This document shows, one piece after another, positions 1 through 6,047 of a DNA stretch of 9,758 nt; the first letter of the stretch is position 1; every line of letters begins with the position of its first letter. A program made the translations under genes and the position numbers. The stretch covers positions 1 to 9,758 of the forward strand of contig CATZKS010000077.1 of the NCBI GenBank assembly GCA_958421035.1, read 5' to 3'. The notes under the pieces were generated by a model. That model was given only the letters and a program-made list of their open reading frames with translations, made no database searches and was not told where the DNA came from. This DNA comes from an uncultured Collinsella sp. (GTDB lineage: Bacteria > Actinomycetota > Coriobacteriia > Coriobacteriales > Coriobacteriaceae).

Positions 1-837
1 GGCAAGCCCGATGCCGCCATTGGTTTTGGTGCCTATGTCGAGGTTCCGCTGCTGGGGTGGTGCAAGGGCGCGGGCGTTCCGTATCTGCTGCATGAGCAGA
101 ACTCTGTTCCGGGCCTGGCCAACAAGATGATGAACTCCCACGCCGCCCGCGTGTGCATCTCGGTGCCGGCAGCGCGTTCGGTCTTTGAGCGCGAAGGTGA
201 CCCTGACCACGTGCTCATGACCGGCAACCCCGTACGTCGCTCGGTGATCGAGGGCGATCGCGCTCGCGGCCGCAAGGCACTTGGCGTTCCCGAGGACGCT
301 ACGCTGCTGCTCGTCTTTGGCGGTTCACTTGGCGCCCAGCACCTCAACGAGCGTGTGGCTTCGCTCAAAAACGAGCTGCTTTCGCGCAAGAACCTCTATG
401 TGTTGCATTCGACGGGTGCCGACGGCTTTGAGGAGACCGAGCGCGCTTTGGCGCTGACGCCCGAGGAGGCGAAGCATTACCGCGTCCAGCCTTACATCGA
501 CAACATGGGCGATATGCTGGCTGCTGCCGATTTGGTGCTCTCGCGTTCGGGCGCATCGAGCGTGGCCGAGATCGCTGCACTCGCCGTGCCTTCGGTGCTC
601 GTGCCGTACCCGCATGCGACGGCCGACCACCAAACCACCAATGCCCGGTATCTGGTCGACGCCGGGGCCGGCGTGCTCTGCGCCGATGCCGATATCGACG
701 GTTCTGCCTTTGCCGATGAACTGCTGCACCTGGTCGATGACGCGGCGGCGCGCGACGCCATGCGTCAGGCGGCGCGTGGTCTGGCTCAGGATAGGGCCGC
801 CGCTCTTCTGGCGGATGCGGTAGAGGGTTTGCGTTAG
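1..837 (+). CDS. murG: MurG, lipid II-forming GlcNAc transferase (5' end missing)
   Basis: Membrane-associated glycosyltransferase that adds GlcNAc from UDP-GlcNAc to lipid I, making lipid II, the last cytoplasmic step of peptidoglycan precursor synthesis. The frame is open from base 1; 278 residues are visible, so roughly the first 90-100 residues of a usual ~355-residue protein lie upstream. Visible residues (counted from base 1): the GFGAYVEVP lipid-side glycine loop (8-16), HEQNSVPGLANK (31-42), the GGSLGAQHLN loop (107-116; many MurGs have GGSQGA), and the UDP-GlcNAc site around SRSGASSVAEIAA (181-193), then PHATADHQTTNA (204-215). Stop is TAG at 835-837. It sits directly upstream of murC in the usual dcw order. 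The gene is intact as far as it can be seen; the ATG at base 127 is internal, not the start. Confidence 0.95.
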   Translation, partial: GKPDAAIGFGAYVEVPLLGWCKGAGVPYLLHEQNSVPGLANKMMNSHAARVCISVPAARSVFEREGDPDHVLMTGNPVRRSVIEGDRARGRKALGVPEDATLLLVFGGSLGAQHLNERVASLKNELLSRKNLYVLHSTGADGFEETERALALTPEEAKHYRVQPYIDNMGDMLAAADLVLSRSGASSVAEIAALAVPSVLVPYPHATADHQTTNARYLVDAGAGVLCADADIDGSAFADELLHLVDDAAARDAMRQAARGLAQDRAAALLADAVEGLR

Positions 838-888
838 TTAGACGGGATATCGTCGGTCGCCCTCGCGCTGATGCGGTAGGTGCGGTAC
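814..888 (+). repeat. Short direct repeat, GATGCGGTAG copies
   Basis: The 10-mer GATGCGGTAG occurs at 814-823 (last codons of murG) and again at 870-879 in the murG-murC gap, followed at once by a third partial copy TGCGGTAC at 881-888. This is directly visible. Whether it has a function is unknown; it may be a chance or slippage repeat. Confidence 0.4.
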
Positions 889-917
889 AGTTAACGGGTT
901 ACAGGCAGTGTTTACGC

Positions 918-923
918 AAGGAG
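918..923 (+). promoter_or_regulatory. murC ribosome binding site
   Basis: AAGGAG lies 11 nt before the ATG at 935. It supports that start over the in-frame GTG at 908, which has no comparable purine run upstream and would add nine residues not expected before the MurC N-terminus. Confidence 0.75.
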
Positions 924-934
924 TACACGAGCAC

Positions 935-2353
935 ATGGCTGATTCCCAGACTGCAACCTCCGCGCCCGAGTTTAAGAGCGCCCACTTTATCGGTATCGGC
1001 GGCGCCGGCATGAGCGGCATCGCCCTCGTTCTGCACGAGCGCGGTTATGCCGTTACCGGCTCCGACCTTAAGACGTCACGTTATATCCGCCAGCTTACCC
1101 GCGCTGGCGTGAAGGTGCATGTGGGCCATGAGGCCGCCACGATCGACGAGGTCAAGCCCGACGTGGTTGTTGTCTCCACCGCTATTCCGGAGTCCAACCC
1201 CGAACTCGTGCGCGCTCGCGAGCTTGGTATTCCCGTGTGGCCCCGTGCCAAGATGCTCTCTGCTTTGGGCCACGGCTACATCACCGTCGCTGTTGCCGGC
1301 ACGCATGGCAAGACCACCACGTCTTCGATGTGCGCCACCATGCTCGACCGCATGGGTCTGGATCCGAGCTTCTTGATCGGCGGCATCGTCGAGGGCTATG
1401 ACACGAACGGCAAGAACGGCTCGGGCGACTACTTTGTCGCCGAGGCCGACGAGTCCGACAGCTCCTTCCTGTTCCTGAACCCCAACGTAGTCATTGTGAC
1501 CAACGTCGAGGCCGATCACCTCGATCACTACTCGGGTATCGAGGAGATCGAAGCGACTTTCGCCAAATTCATGAGCCTGGTGGGCGAGGACGGCACCGTC
1601 ATCGTCTGCGGTGAGGACCCGCATCTGGTCGAGCTCGCCAAGTCGACGGGCCGTCACGTGCTTTCCTACGGCTTTGCCGAGAGCAACGACATCGTCTGCA
1701 TGCACCCGGATGTCAAGGGTATCCAGAGTGACTTTATCGTTCGCTTTGAGGATGGCACTGAACATGCCGTGGAGATCAAGAGCAATCCCGGTCGCCACAA
1801 CATGCTCAACGCCACGGCGGTGCTCACCGTCGCCCATGTCCTGGGCCTTGACATCGACGCCGCCGCCAAGGCGCTCTCGAGCTTTGAGGGCGTTCGCCGC
1901 CGCTTTACCCACGTGGGCGATATCGATGGCATCACCGTGGTCGATGATTACGGCCATCACCCCACCGAGATCAAGGCGACGCTTGCTGCCGCTTCGTCGC
2001 TGGGCTACAAGCACGTCGACGTCGTGTTCCAGCCGCACCGCTATTCGCGCCTGCAGGCCCTGTGCGACGACTTTGCCGATGCATTTGCCAATGCCGATAA
2101 ACTGCTGCTGATTGATGTGTTCTCGGCTGGCGAGATGCCCATCCCGGGTGTCACCTCTAAGATGCTCGCCGATACCGTGCGCGCCAAGCATCCTGGCAAG
2201 GAGGTCGTGTACTGCTCCAGCCGTCTTGAGCTCAATCAGGAGCTCGAGCAGATGGTGGGCGAGGGCGACCTGCTGCTCACTATGGGTGCCGGTGACGTTA
2301 CGACCGTCGGTCCCGAGTTTATCGAGTATCTGACTGCCAAGAAAGACGCTTAA
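935..2353 (+). CDS. murC: MurC, UDP-N-acetylmuramate--L-alanine ligase
   Basis: Cytoplasmic ATP-dependent ligase that adds L-alanine, the first stem-peptide residue, to UDP-MurNAc. The 472-residue length fits the family. Motifs in order: nucleotide-sugar Rossmann loop GIGGAGMSG (20-28); P-loop GTHGKTTT (122-129); EADESDSSF (170-178); NVEADHLDHY (190-199) of the Mur ligase central domain; HNMLNATA (288-295); FEGVRRRF (317-324); DDYGHHPTEI (337-346), the C-terminal domain motif typical of MurC; QPHRYSR (366-372); and GAGDV (451-455). All hallmark residues are present, so it should be active. Start chosen at ATG 935 from the AAGGAG upstream. It lies 97 nt after murG, with no terminator seen in the gap, and 5 nt before murB, so it is probably co-transcribed with both. 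Confidence 0.97.
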   Translation: MADSQTATSAPEFKSAHFIGIGGAGMSGIALVLHERGYAVTGSDLKTSRYIRQLTRAGVKVHVGHEAATIDEVKPDVVVVSTAIPESNPELVRARELGIPVWPRAKMLSALGHGYITVAVAGTHGKTTTSSMCATMLDRMGLDPSFLIGGIVEGYDTNGKNGSGDYFVAEADESDSSFLFLNPNVVIVTNVEADHLDHYSGIEEIEATFAKFMSLVGEDGTVIVCGEDPHLVELAKSTGRHVLSYGFAESNDIVCMHPDVKGIQSDFIVRFEDGTEHAVEIKSNPGRHNMLNATAVLTVAHVLGLDIDAAAKALSSFEGVRRRFTHVGDIDGITVVDDYGHHPTEIKATLAAASSLGYKHVDVVFQPHRYSRLQALCDDFADAFANADKLLLIDVFSAGEMPIPGVTSKMLADTVRAKHPGKEVVYCSSRLELNQELEQMVGEGDLLLTMGAGDVTTVGPEFIEYLTAKKDA

Positions 2354-2358
2354 GTCTA

Positions 2359-3270
2359 ATGGGTCTGTTTAACGCCGTCATGGCGCTCTCGGGCATGATC
2401 GACACGGATGTGATCGAGGACGAGCGCCTTGCGCGTCATACGAGCTATCGTATCGGCGGCAAGGCCGACCTCTTTGTGACGTGCCATAGCTATCATGCCC
2501 TCCGCCGCGCCGTGGCGGTGCTCGATCGTGAGCAGGTGCCGTGGGTCATCATCGGCAAGGGCTCCAATCTGCTGGTTGCCGATGGCGGTTATCGCGGCGC
2601 CGTCATTTCGCTCGGACGTGAGTTTCAGCGCACGGTTGTTGCCGATGACGGTTGTACGCTGACGGTCGGTGCGGGCGTGATGTTTGCGCGCCTGGTCAAC
2701 GATGCCCTGTCGCGTAGCCTCTCGGGCCTTGAGTTTGCCGTTGGCATCCCTGGTTCGGTCGGCGGTGCGATATCTATGAATGCCGGCACACGGACCGAGT
2801 GGATTGGCTCGCTGGTTGAGGATGTCGTAACGTTTGACCCGGCATCCGGTATCAAGCATTATGCGGGGTCCGAGATCACTTGGGGCTACCGCGAATGTAG
2901 CCTTCCCCGCAATGAGATCATCCTCGAGTGCGTGCTCAAGCTTAAACCGGCGCCCAAGGCCGACATCCGCGACCGCATGGAACGGTACCTGACGAGGCGC
3001 AAGCGTACGCAGCCCATGGGTCGCGCATCCTGCGGGTCGGTCTTTCGCAACCCGCCCGATGCGAGTGTGGGCAAGCTTATCGAGGATTGTGGATTAAAGG
3101 GTTTTTCGATTGGCGGCGCGGAAGTTTCGCCCGTTCACGCTAATTTTATCGTTAATAACGGAACTGCCTCGGCCGATGACGTTGCCGCGGTTATCAGACA
3201 TGTGCACGGAAAGGTGAGGGAGGCGTATGGCATCGAGCTCAGACCGGAAGTTAAATTCCTCGGCTTCTAG
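2359..3270 (+). CDS. murB: MurB, UDP-N-acetylenolpyruvoylglucosamine reductase
   Basis: FAD-dependent cytoplasmic enzyme that reduces UDP-GlcNAc-enolpyruvate to UDP-MurNAc with NADPH. 303 residues, the size of the shorter Gram-positive (S. aureus-like) type. FAD-binding motifs: HTSYRIGGKAD (27-37), GKGSNLLV (66-73) and GLEFAVGIPGSVGGAISMNAG (123-143). Substrate and catalytic motifs: GYRE (176-179, Arg178), QPMGRASCGSVFRNP (218-232) with Ser227 the likely proton donor, AEVSPVHANFIVN (254-266), and LRPEVKFLG (294-302) with Glu297 as the likely second catalytic residue. Start ATG 2359 is 5 nt after the murC stop. No good Shine-Dalgarno is visible before it or before the in-frame ATGs at 2380 and 2395, so translation may depend on coupling to murC. 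Its 3' end overlaps ftsQ by 44 nt. Confidence 0.96.
   Translation: MGLFNAVMALSGMIDTDVIEDERLARHTSYRIGGKADLFVTCHSYHALRRAVAVLDREQVPWVIIGKGSNLLVADGGYRGAVISLGREFQRTVVADDGCTLTVGAGVMFARLVNDALSRSLSGLEFAVGIPGSVGGAISMNAGTRTEWIGSLVEDVVTFDPASGIKHYAGSEITWGYRECSLPRNEIILECVLKLKPAPKADIRDRMERYLTRRKRTQPMGRASCGSVFRNPPDASVGKLIEDCGLKGFSIGGAEVSPVHANFIVNNGTASADDVAAVIRHVHGKVREAYGIELRPEVKFLGF
3216..3223 (+). promoter_or_regulatory. ftsQ ribosome binding site inside murB
   Basis: GAGGGAGG lies within the last codons of murB, 3 nt before ATG 3227 (7 nt from its first GAGG). It is the strongest Shine-Dalgarno near the gene and fixes the overlapping ftsQ start. Confidence 0.75.
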
Positions 3271-4483
3271 AGCATCGAAACCCACCTTCCGCCGCGCCGG
3301 AGGGCGTTCCGGCGCGCCTGCCAAACCTCAACGCAATACCGTCGCGCATTCTAAGTCTGTCGGGCATGCTCGACAGACCAGTCGTCCGGTCGTTGGCTCG
3401 CAGCTCGGTAATCGTCCGGCCGCAAAAAAGTCCTCGCGTCCCTCGGTGACGTCAAAGCCTGTTATGGGCGCCAAACCTGCCCGTCCCATGGCAACTCCTA
3501 AGCCCTCGACGGGAACTAAAGCGCCGCGTCCAGGTCGCACGCTGGGCGCATCGAAACCACGCTCGCTGACATCGGTGCCGGCTACCGCCAAGAAGCCTTC
3601 GGGTAAAAAAAGCGTCAACCCGTTGTCTTCACTTGGGGCGATGGTAAATAAAACATCAGACGCCGCTTCTGTCGTTACAGGCAAAGGCAAAATCGTTGGC
3701 GGCGTTCTGGCCGTCTTGGCCGTGCTCGTCGTCGTTGCCATCGTGGTGATTAACTCTGGATTGTTTACCGCCACTGATATTCAGATTCAAGGCAGCGAGC
3801 ATGTGACGAAGCACGATGCTATCCAGCTGATCGATTTGCCCGAGGGAACGTCGCTTTTTAACGTCGATCCCGACCAGATTACCGAGGACCTCAAGCAGAA
3901 CCCGTGGGTCTCGGGCGTAGATGTCCAGCGTCAGTTCCCGCATACGCTCATCATTACGCCGATGGAGCGCAAGGTCATCGCAATTGCCTATATCAGCTCC
4001 GATGACCTTGCCTGGGCCATCGGGGATGATGACACCTGGATCGCCCCGCTGTCGACGTCGGTCGAAGTGGATGACCAGGGCAACGTCATCACGACGGGGC
4101 AGGGCTCAAATACCCTGACCGGCATTGATGCCGCGCTGGCGCTCGCTAAGCACTATGGCGCGGTGTTGTTGACTGATGTCTCGGCGGATGTCGCTCCGGT
4201 TTCCGGCCAGGCGGTGAGCTCCAAGGCCGTTAAGGCTGGCTTGGATTATGTGCGTGGTTTTTCGAGCGAGTTCTTGGGACAAGTCAAGGATATTTCCACG
4301 CCTTCGGTCGAAGCCATCTCGGCAAACCTCAATAACGGCATTGAGGTGTCGCTGGGCGATTCGGACGATATCGTCAAGAAGGAACGCGTAGTTACCAAGT
4401 TGCTTTCGCAGGTAGAGGGCGTAACGTATATCAATGTGCGCTCTCCGGGTAACTATACATTTAGGAACGCTCCGACCTCGTAG
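3227..4483 (+). CDS. ftsQ: FtsQ/DivIB cell division protein with long basic N-terminus
   Basis: Bitopic membrane protein of the divisome that links early and late division proteins (FtsB/FtsL partners in known systems). Layout of the 418 residues: a disordered cytoplasmic region (1-~154) rich in Ser, Pro, Ala, Lys and Arg; one transmembrane helix at about 156-177 (IVGGVLAVLAVLVVVAIVVI); a POTRA domain from about 181 to 250 (TDIQIQGSEHVTKHDAI...PWVSGVDVQRQFPHTLIITPMER); then an extracytoplasmic FtsQ/DivIB beta domain to the end. Residues 7-144 contain no Asp or Glu and about 30 Lys/Arg. The N-terminus is much longer than in E. coli FtsQ. The start is set by GAGGGAGG and gives a 44-nt overlap with murB in another frame. 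Position between murB and ftsZ supports the call, since FtsQ sequence is poorly conserved. Confidence 0.92.
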   Translation: MASSSDRKLNSSASRASKPTFRRAGGRSGAPAKPQRNTVAHSKSVGHARQTSRPVVGSQLGNRPAAKKSSRPSVTSKPVMGAKPARPMATPKPSTGTKAPRPGRTLGASKPRSLTSVPATAKKPSGKKSVNPLSSLGAMVNKTSDAASVVTGKGKIVGGVLAVLAVLVVVAIVVINSGLFTATDIQIQGSEHVTKHDAIQLIDLPEGTSLFNVDPDQITEDLKQNPWVSGVDVQRQFPHTLIITPMERKVIAIAYISSDDLAWAIGDDDTWIAPLSTSVEVDDQGNVITTGQGSNTLTGIDAALALAKHYGAVLLTDVSADVAPVSGQAVSSKAVKAGLDYVRGFSSEFLGQVKDISTPSVEAISANLNNGIEVSLGDSDDIVKKERVVTKLLSQVEGVTYINVRSPGNYTFRNAPTS

Positions 4484-4556
4484 CGCTGGTTGATGCTTTG
4501 TTGAGGGGCCATACCACGCCGTTTATCTGGTTTGTTTGGTTTTCACGGTCAATTAT

Positions 4557-4591
4557 TTGACTGATACGTTCATAATGTGCAAACATAATAC
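4557..4591 (+). promoter_or_regulatory. Candidate ftsZ promoter region
   Basis: The 199-nt ftsQ-ftsZ gap is clearly AT-richer than its flanks. It holds a -35-like TTGACT (4557-4562) and two CATAAT boxes (4571-4576 and 4584-4589). The spacers from TTGACT are 8 and 21 nt, neither ideal, so the exact promoter is uncertain. A separate ftsZ promoter in the gap is plausible because ftsZ often has its own promoters, but this is inference. Confidence 0.3.
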
Positions 4592-4614
4592 GGTTTACCT
4601 TTGCATTTACTTTC

Positions 4615-4666
4615 AACCTGAAGGTTAATGTGCGCAGGGGTCGACCCATGCTATGGCTATAACCTT
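4615..4666 (+). promoter_or_regulatory. Structured ftsZ leader with competing stems
   Basis: Two pairings share one strand. AACC (4615-4618) can pair with GGTT (4623-4626) around a TGAA loop. Alternatively AAGGTTA (4621-4627) pairs perfectly with TAACCTT (4660-4666), enclosing the palindrome GGGTCGACCC (4638-4647). The second stem ends 5 nt before the ftsZ Shine-Dalgarno. The palindrome could instead be a protein-binding operator. The complementarity is seen; the function is inferred. Confidence 0.35.
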
Positions 4667-4671
4667 TGTTC

Positions 4672-4676
4672 GGAGG
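4672..4676 (+). promoter_or_regulatory. ftsZ ribosome binding site
   Basis: GGAGG lies 6 nt before ATG 4683. It decides against the in-frame ATG at 4653, which would add ten residues upstream of the normal FtsZ N-terminus and would place this site inside the coding region. Confidence 0.85.
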
Positions 4677-4682
4677 ACCGAC

Positions 4683-5837
4683 ATGCACGAGACAGAGATC
4701 AACAACTACCTTGCCGTCATTAAGGTGGTCGGCGTCGGCGGCGGCGGTACCAACGCGGTCAATCGAATGATCGAAGAGGGCATCCGCGGCGTCGAGTTTG
4801 TTGCCATCAACACCGATGCTCAGGCACTCGCGATCTCTGATGCCGATATCAAGGTGCACATCGGCACCGACCTTACCCGCGGCCTGGGCGCCGGCGCCAA
4901 CCCCGAGGTTGGCCGCAAGGCTGCCGATGAGTCCCGCGACGACATTGCCGAGGCGCTCGCTGGCGCCGACATGGTGTTCATCACCTGCGGCGAGGGCGGT
5001 GGCACCGGTACCGGCGCTGCTCCCATCGTTGCCGATATCGCGATGAACGAGGTCGGTGCGCTGACCGTCGCCGTCGTGACCAAGCCCTTCACCTTCGAGG
5101 GCCGCAAGCGCAAGAAGAGCGCCGAGGAGGGCATTAAGACCCTCTCCGATTGCGTCGACACCATGATCGTCATCCCTAACGATAAGCTGCTCGACATCGC
5201 CGAGAAGAAGACCACCATGCTCGAGGCCTTCGCGATTGCCGATGGCGTCCTTTCCCAGGGCACCCAGGGCATCACCGACCTCATCACCGTCCCCGGTATC
5301 ATCAACCTGGACTTCGCCGATGTTAAGACCATCATGAAGCAGGCCGGTACCGCCATGATGGGTATCGGTACCTCTTCTGGGGACACCCGTGCCGTCGACG
5401 CTGCCCAGCAGGCCATCTCCAGCCCGCTGCTCGAGAGCTCCATCGATGGCGCCACGCGCGTGCTGCTCTCCATCGCCGGTTCCAAGGACCTGGGCATCCA
5501 GGAGATCAGCGACGCCGCCGACGTTGTCGCCAACGCCGTCGACCCCGAGGCCAACATCATCTTCGGTACCGTTGTCGACGAGTCCCTGGGCGATCAGGTG
5601 CGTATCACCGTCATCGCTACGGGCTTCTCCGACTCCAACGTCAACCGTCAGGACGAGCTCTTTGCTGCTCAGCAGTCTCAGAGCAAGGCCGCTGCCTCCG
5701 CTGAGCCGCAGCGCACCGCTCCTGCCACGAGCCCGGCTCAGGCCGCTCCGACCCGCAACGTCGGTGGCACCGAGCTTCCTAACTTCGGCAACGATCAGTT
5801 CGAGCTTCCCGACTTCCTGAAGCGCGGTAGCTTCTAA
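4683..5837 (+). CDS. ftsZ: FtsZ, tubulin-like cell division GTPase
   Basis: Cytoplasmic GTPase that polymerises into the Z ring and recruits the divisome. 384 residues from ATG 4683. Nucleotide-binding T1 region VVGVGGGGTNAVNRM (15-29), NTDAQAL (43-49), GLGAGANPEVGRKAADE (68-84), the tubulin signature GGGTGTG (105-111), and the T7 catalytic loop NLDFADVKTIM (208-218) with Asp210 and Asp213. A Ser/Ala/Gln/Pro-rich linker (about 325-360) leads to the C-terminal partner-binding peptide FELPDFLKRGSF (373-384). Before the signature the sequence reads TCGE instead of the usual AGM pattern. The linker end also carries a second ELPNF (364-368). Codons end mostly in C or G, consistent with high expression. 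It lies downstream of ftsQ with no ftsA, as in actinobacteria, and a strong terminator follows. Confidence 0.98.
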   Translation: MHETEINNYLAVIKVVGVGGGGTNAVNRMIEEGIRGVEFVAINTDAQALAISDADIKVHIGTDLTRGLGAGANPEVGRKAADESRDDIAEALAGADMVFITCGEGGGTGTGAAPIVADIAMNEVGALTVAVVTKPFTFEGRKRKKSAEEGIKTLSDCVDTMIVIPNDKLLDIAEKKTTMLEAFAIADGVLSQGTQGITDLITVPGIINLDFADVKTIMKQAGTAMMGIGTSSGDTRAVDAAQQAISSPLLESSIDGATRVLLSIAGSKDLGIQEISDAADVVANAVDPEANIIFGTVVDESLGDQVRITVIATGFSDSNVNRQDELFAAQQSQSKAAASAEPQRTAPATSPAQAAPTRNVGGTELPNFGNDQFELPDFLKRGSF

Positions 5838-5863
5838 GTCGTTCTTTGCATTGTTGTGCACAG

Positions 5864-5892
5864 GGGCGTGTCCGTATGGACGCGCCCTTTTT
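5864..5892 (+). terminator. Intrinsic terminator after ftsZ
   Basis: GGGCGTGTCC (5864-5873) pairs over all ten positions (one G-T wobble) with GGACGCGCCC (5878-5887), around the loop GTAT. TTTTT follows directly (5888-5892) and then ATTT. It lies 26 nt after the ftsZ stop and should separate the division cluster from the pgeF-pst unit. Confidence 0.92.
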
Positions 5893-5914
5893 ATTTCGAC
5901 TTTGTAAACTAGAA

Positions 5915-5968
5915 CCTCCAATCTCTTTACGTTCCCTTTACGATTGCCTCCAGCGCAGCAGGTATCCT
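5915..5968 (+). promoter_or_regulatory. Candidate Pho box array and -10 for pgeF-pst
   Basis: CTTTACG occurs at 5925-5931 and again at 5936-5942, separated by 4 nt, an 11-bp period. Related units flank it: CCTCCA at 5915-5920 and CCTCCA at 5947-5952, the latter again on the 11-bp step. The 7+4+7 layout is that of the known E. coli Pho box (CTGTCAT, 4 nt, CTGTCAT). A -10-like TATCCT (5963-5968) begins 9 nt after the third 7-bp unit (5947-5953); in E. coli phoA this distance is 10. No TTGACA-like -35 is seen, as expected of an activator-dependent promoter. Layout and the pst genes downstream support the call; the base match to known boxes is only partial. Confidence 0.5.
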
Positions 5969-5982
5969 TTTAGAGAAGTATG

Positions 5983-6019
5983 ACAGCCGTATAAACGCGG
6001 GCTGTAGCGGCGATGCCGC
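5983..6019 (+). promoter_or_regulatory. Two inverted repeats in the pgeF leader
   Basis: ACAGCC (5983-5988) pairs perfectly with GGCTGT (6000-6005) across an 11-nt loop that contains TATAAA (5990-5995). One base later GCGGC (6007-6011) pairs with GCCGC (6015-6019) around GAT. No T run follows, so this is not an intrinsic terminator. It may be leader RNA structure if transcription starts after TATCCT at 5963, or an operator around an alternative -10 (TATAAA). Confidence 0.35.
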
Positions 6020-6034
6020 GGTACTTGTGTTATT

Positions 6035-6040
6035 AGGAGG
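6035..6040 (+). promoter_or_regulatory. pgeF ribosome binding site
   Basis: A perfect AGGAGG lies 7 nt before ATG 6048. It rules out the in-frame GTG at 6027, which lies upstream of this site. Confidence 0.9.
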
Positions 6041-6047
6041 CTTTAGT

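Noticed and set aside
841..854. GACG/CGTC hairpin in the murG-murC gap
   Set aside because: Only four pairs and no T run; too weak to call a terminator or regulatory element.
908..934. GTG 908 as the murC start
   Set aside because: It lies upstream of the AAGGAG that serves ATG 935, and the extra residues match nothing in MurC.
1076..2191. 371-codon open frame antisense to murC
   Set aside because: Low-complexity His/Asp/Val/Gly-rich translation, opposite a gene with all MurC motifs; a GC-bias shadow.
4658..4663. TATAAC as an ftsZ -10 box
   Set aside because: No -35 at 16-18 nt (CAGGGG there), and transcription would start inside or next to the Shine-Dalgarno.
4653..4682. ATG 4653 as the ftsZ start
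   Set aside because: The GGAGG at 4672-4676 fits ATG 4683; no good site precedes 4653.
4628..4723. 31-codon open frame starting in the ftsZ leader and running into ftsZ
   Set aside because: No Shine-Dalgarno at useful spacing, no recognisable product, and it would interfere with ftsZ initiation.
5389..5820. Same-strand open frame inside ftsZ
   Set aside because: Ser/Pro/Arg-rich translation in the +1 frame is the usual out-of-frame product; ftsZ itself is intact.
4461..5921. Long 486-codon open frame antisense to ftsZ
   Set aside because: It mirrors ftsZ codon by codon, as expected in high-GC DNA with strong third-base bias, has no Shine-Dalgarno, and its translation resembles no family I know.
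5983..6019. Hairpins before pgeF as a terminator
   Set aside because: No T run follows either stem; a proper terminator already lies at 5864-5892.
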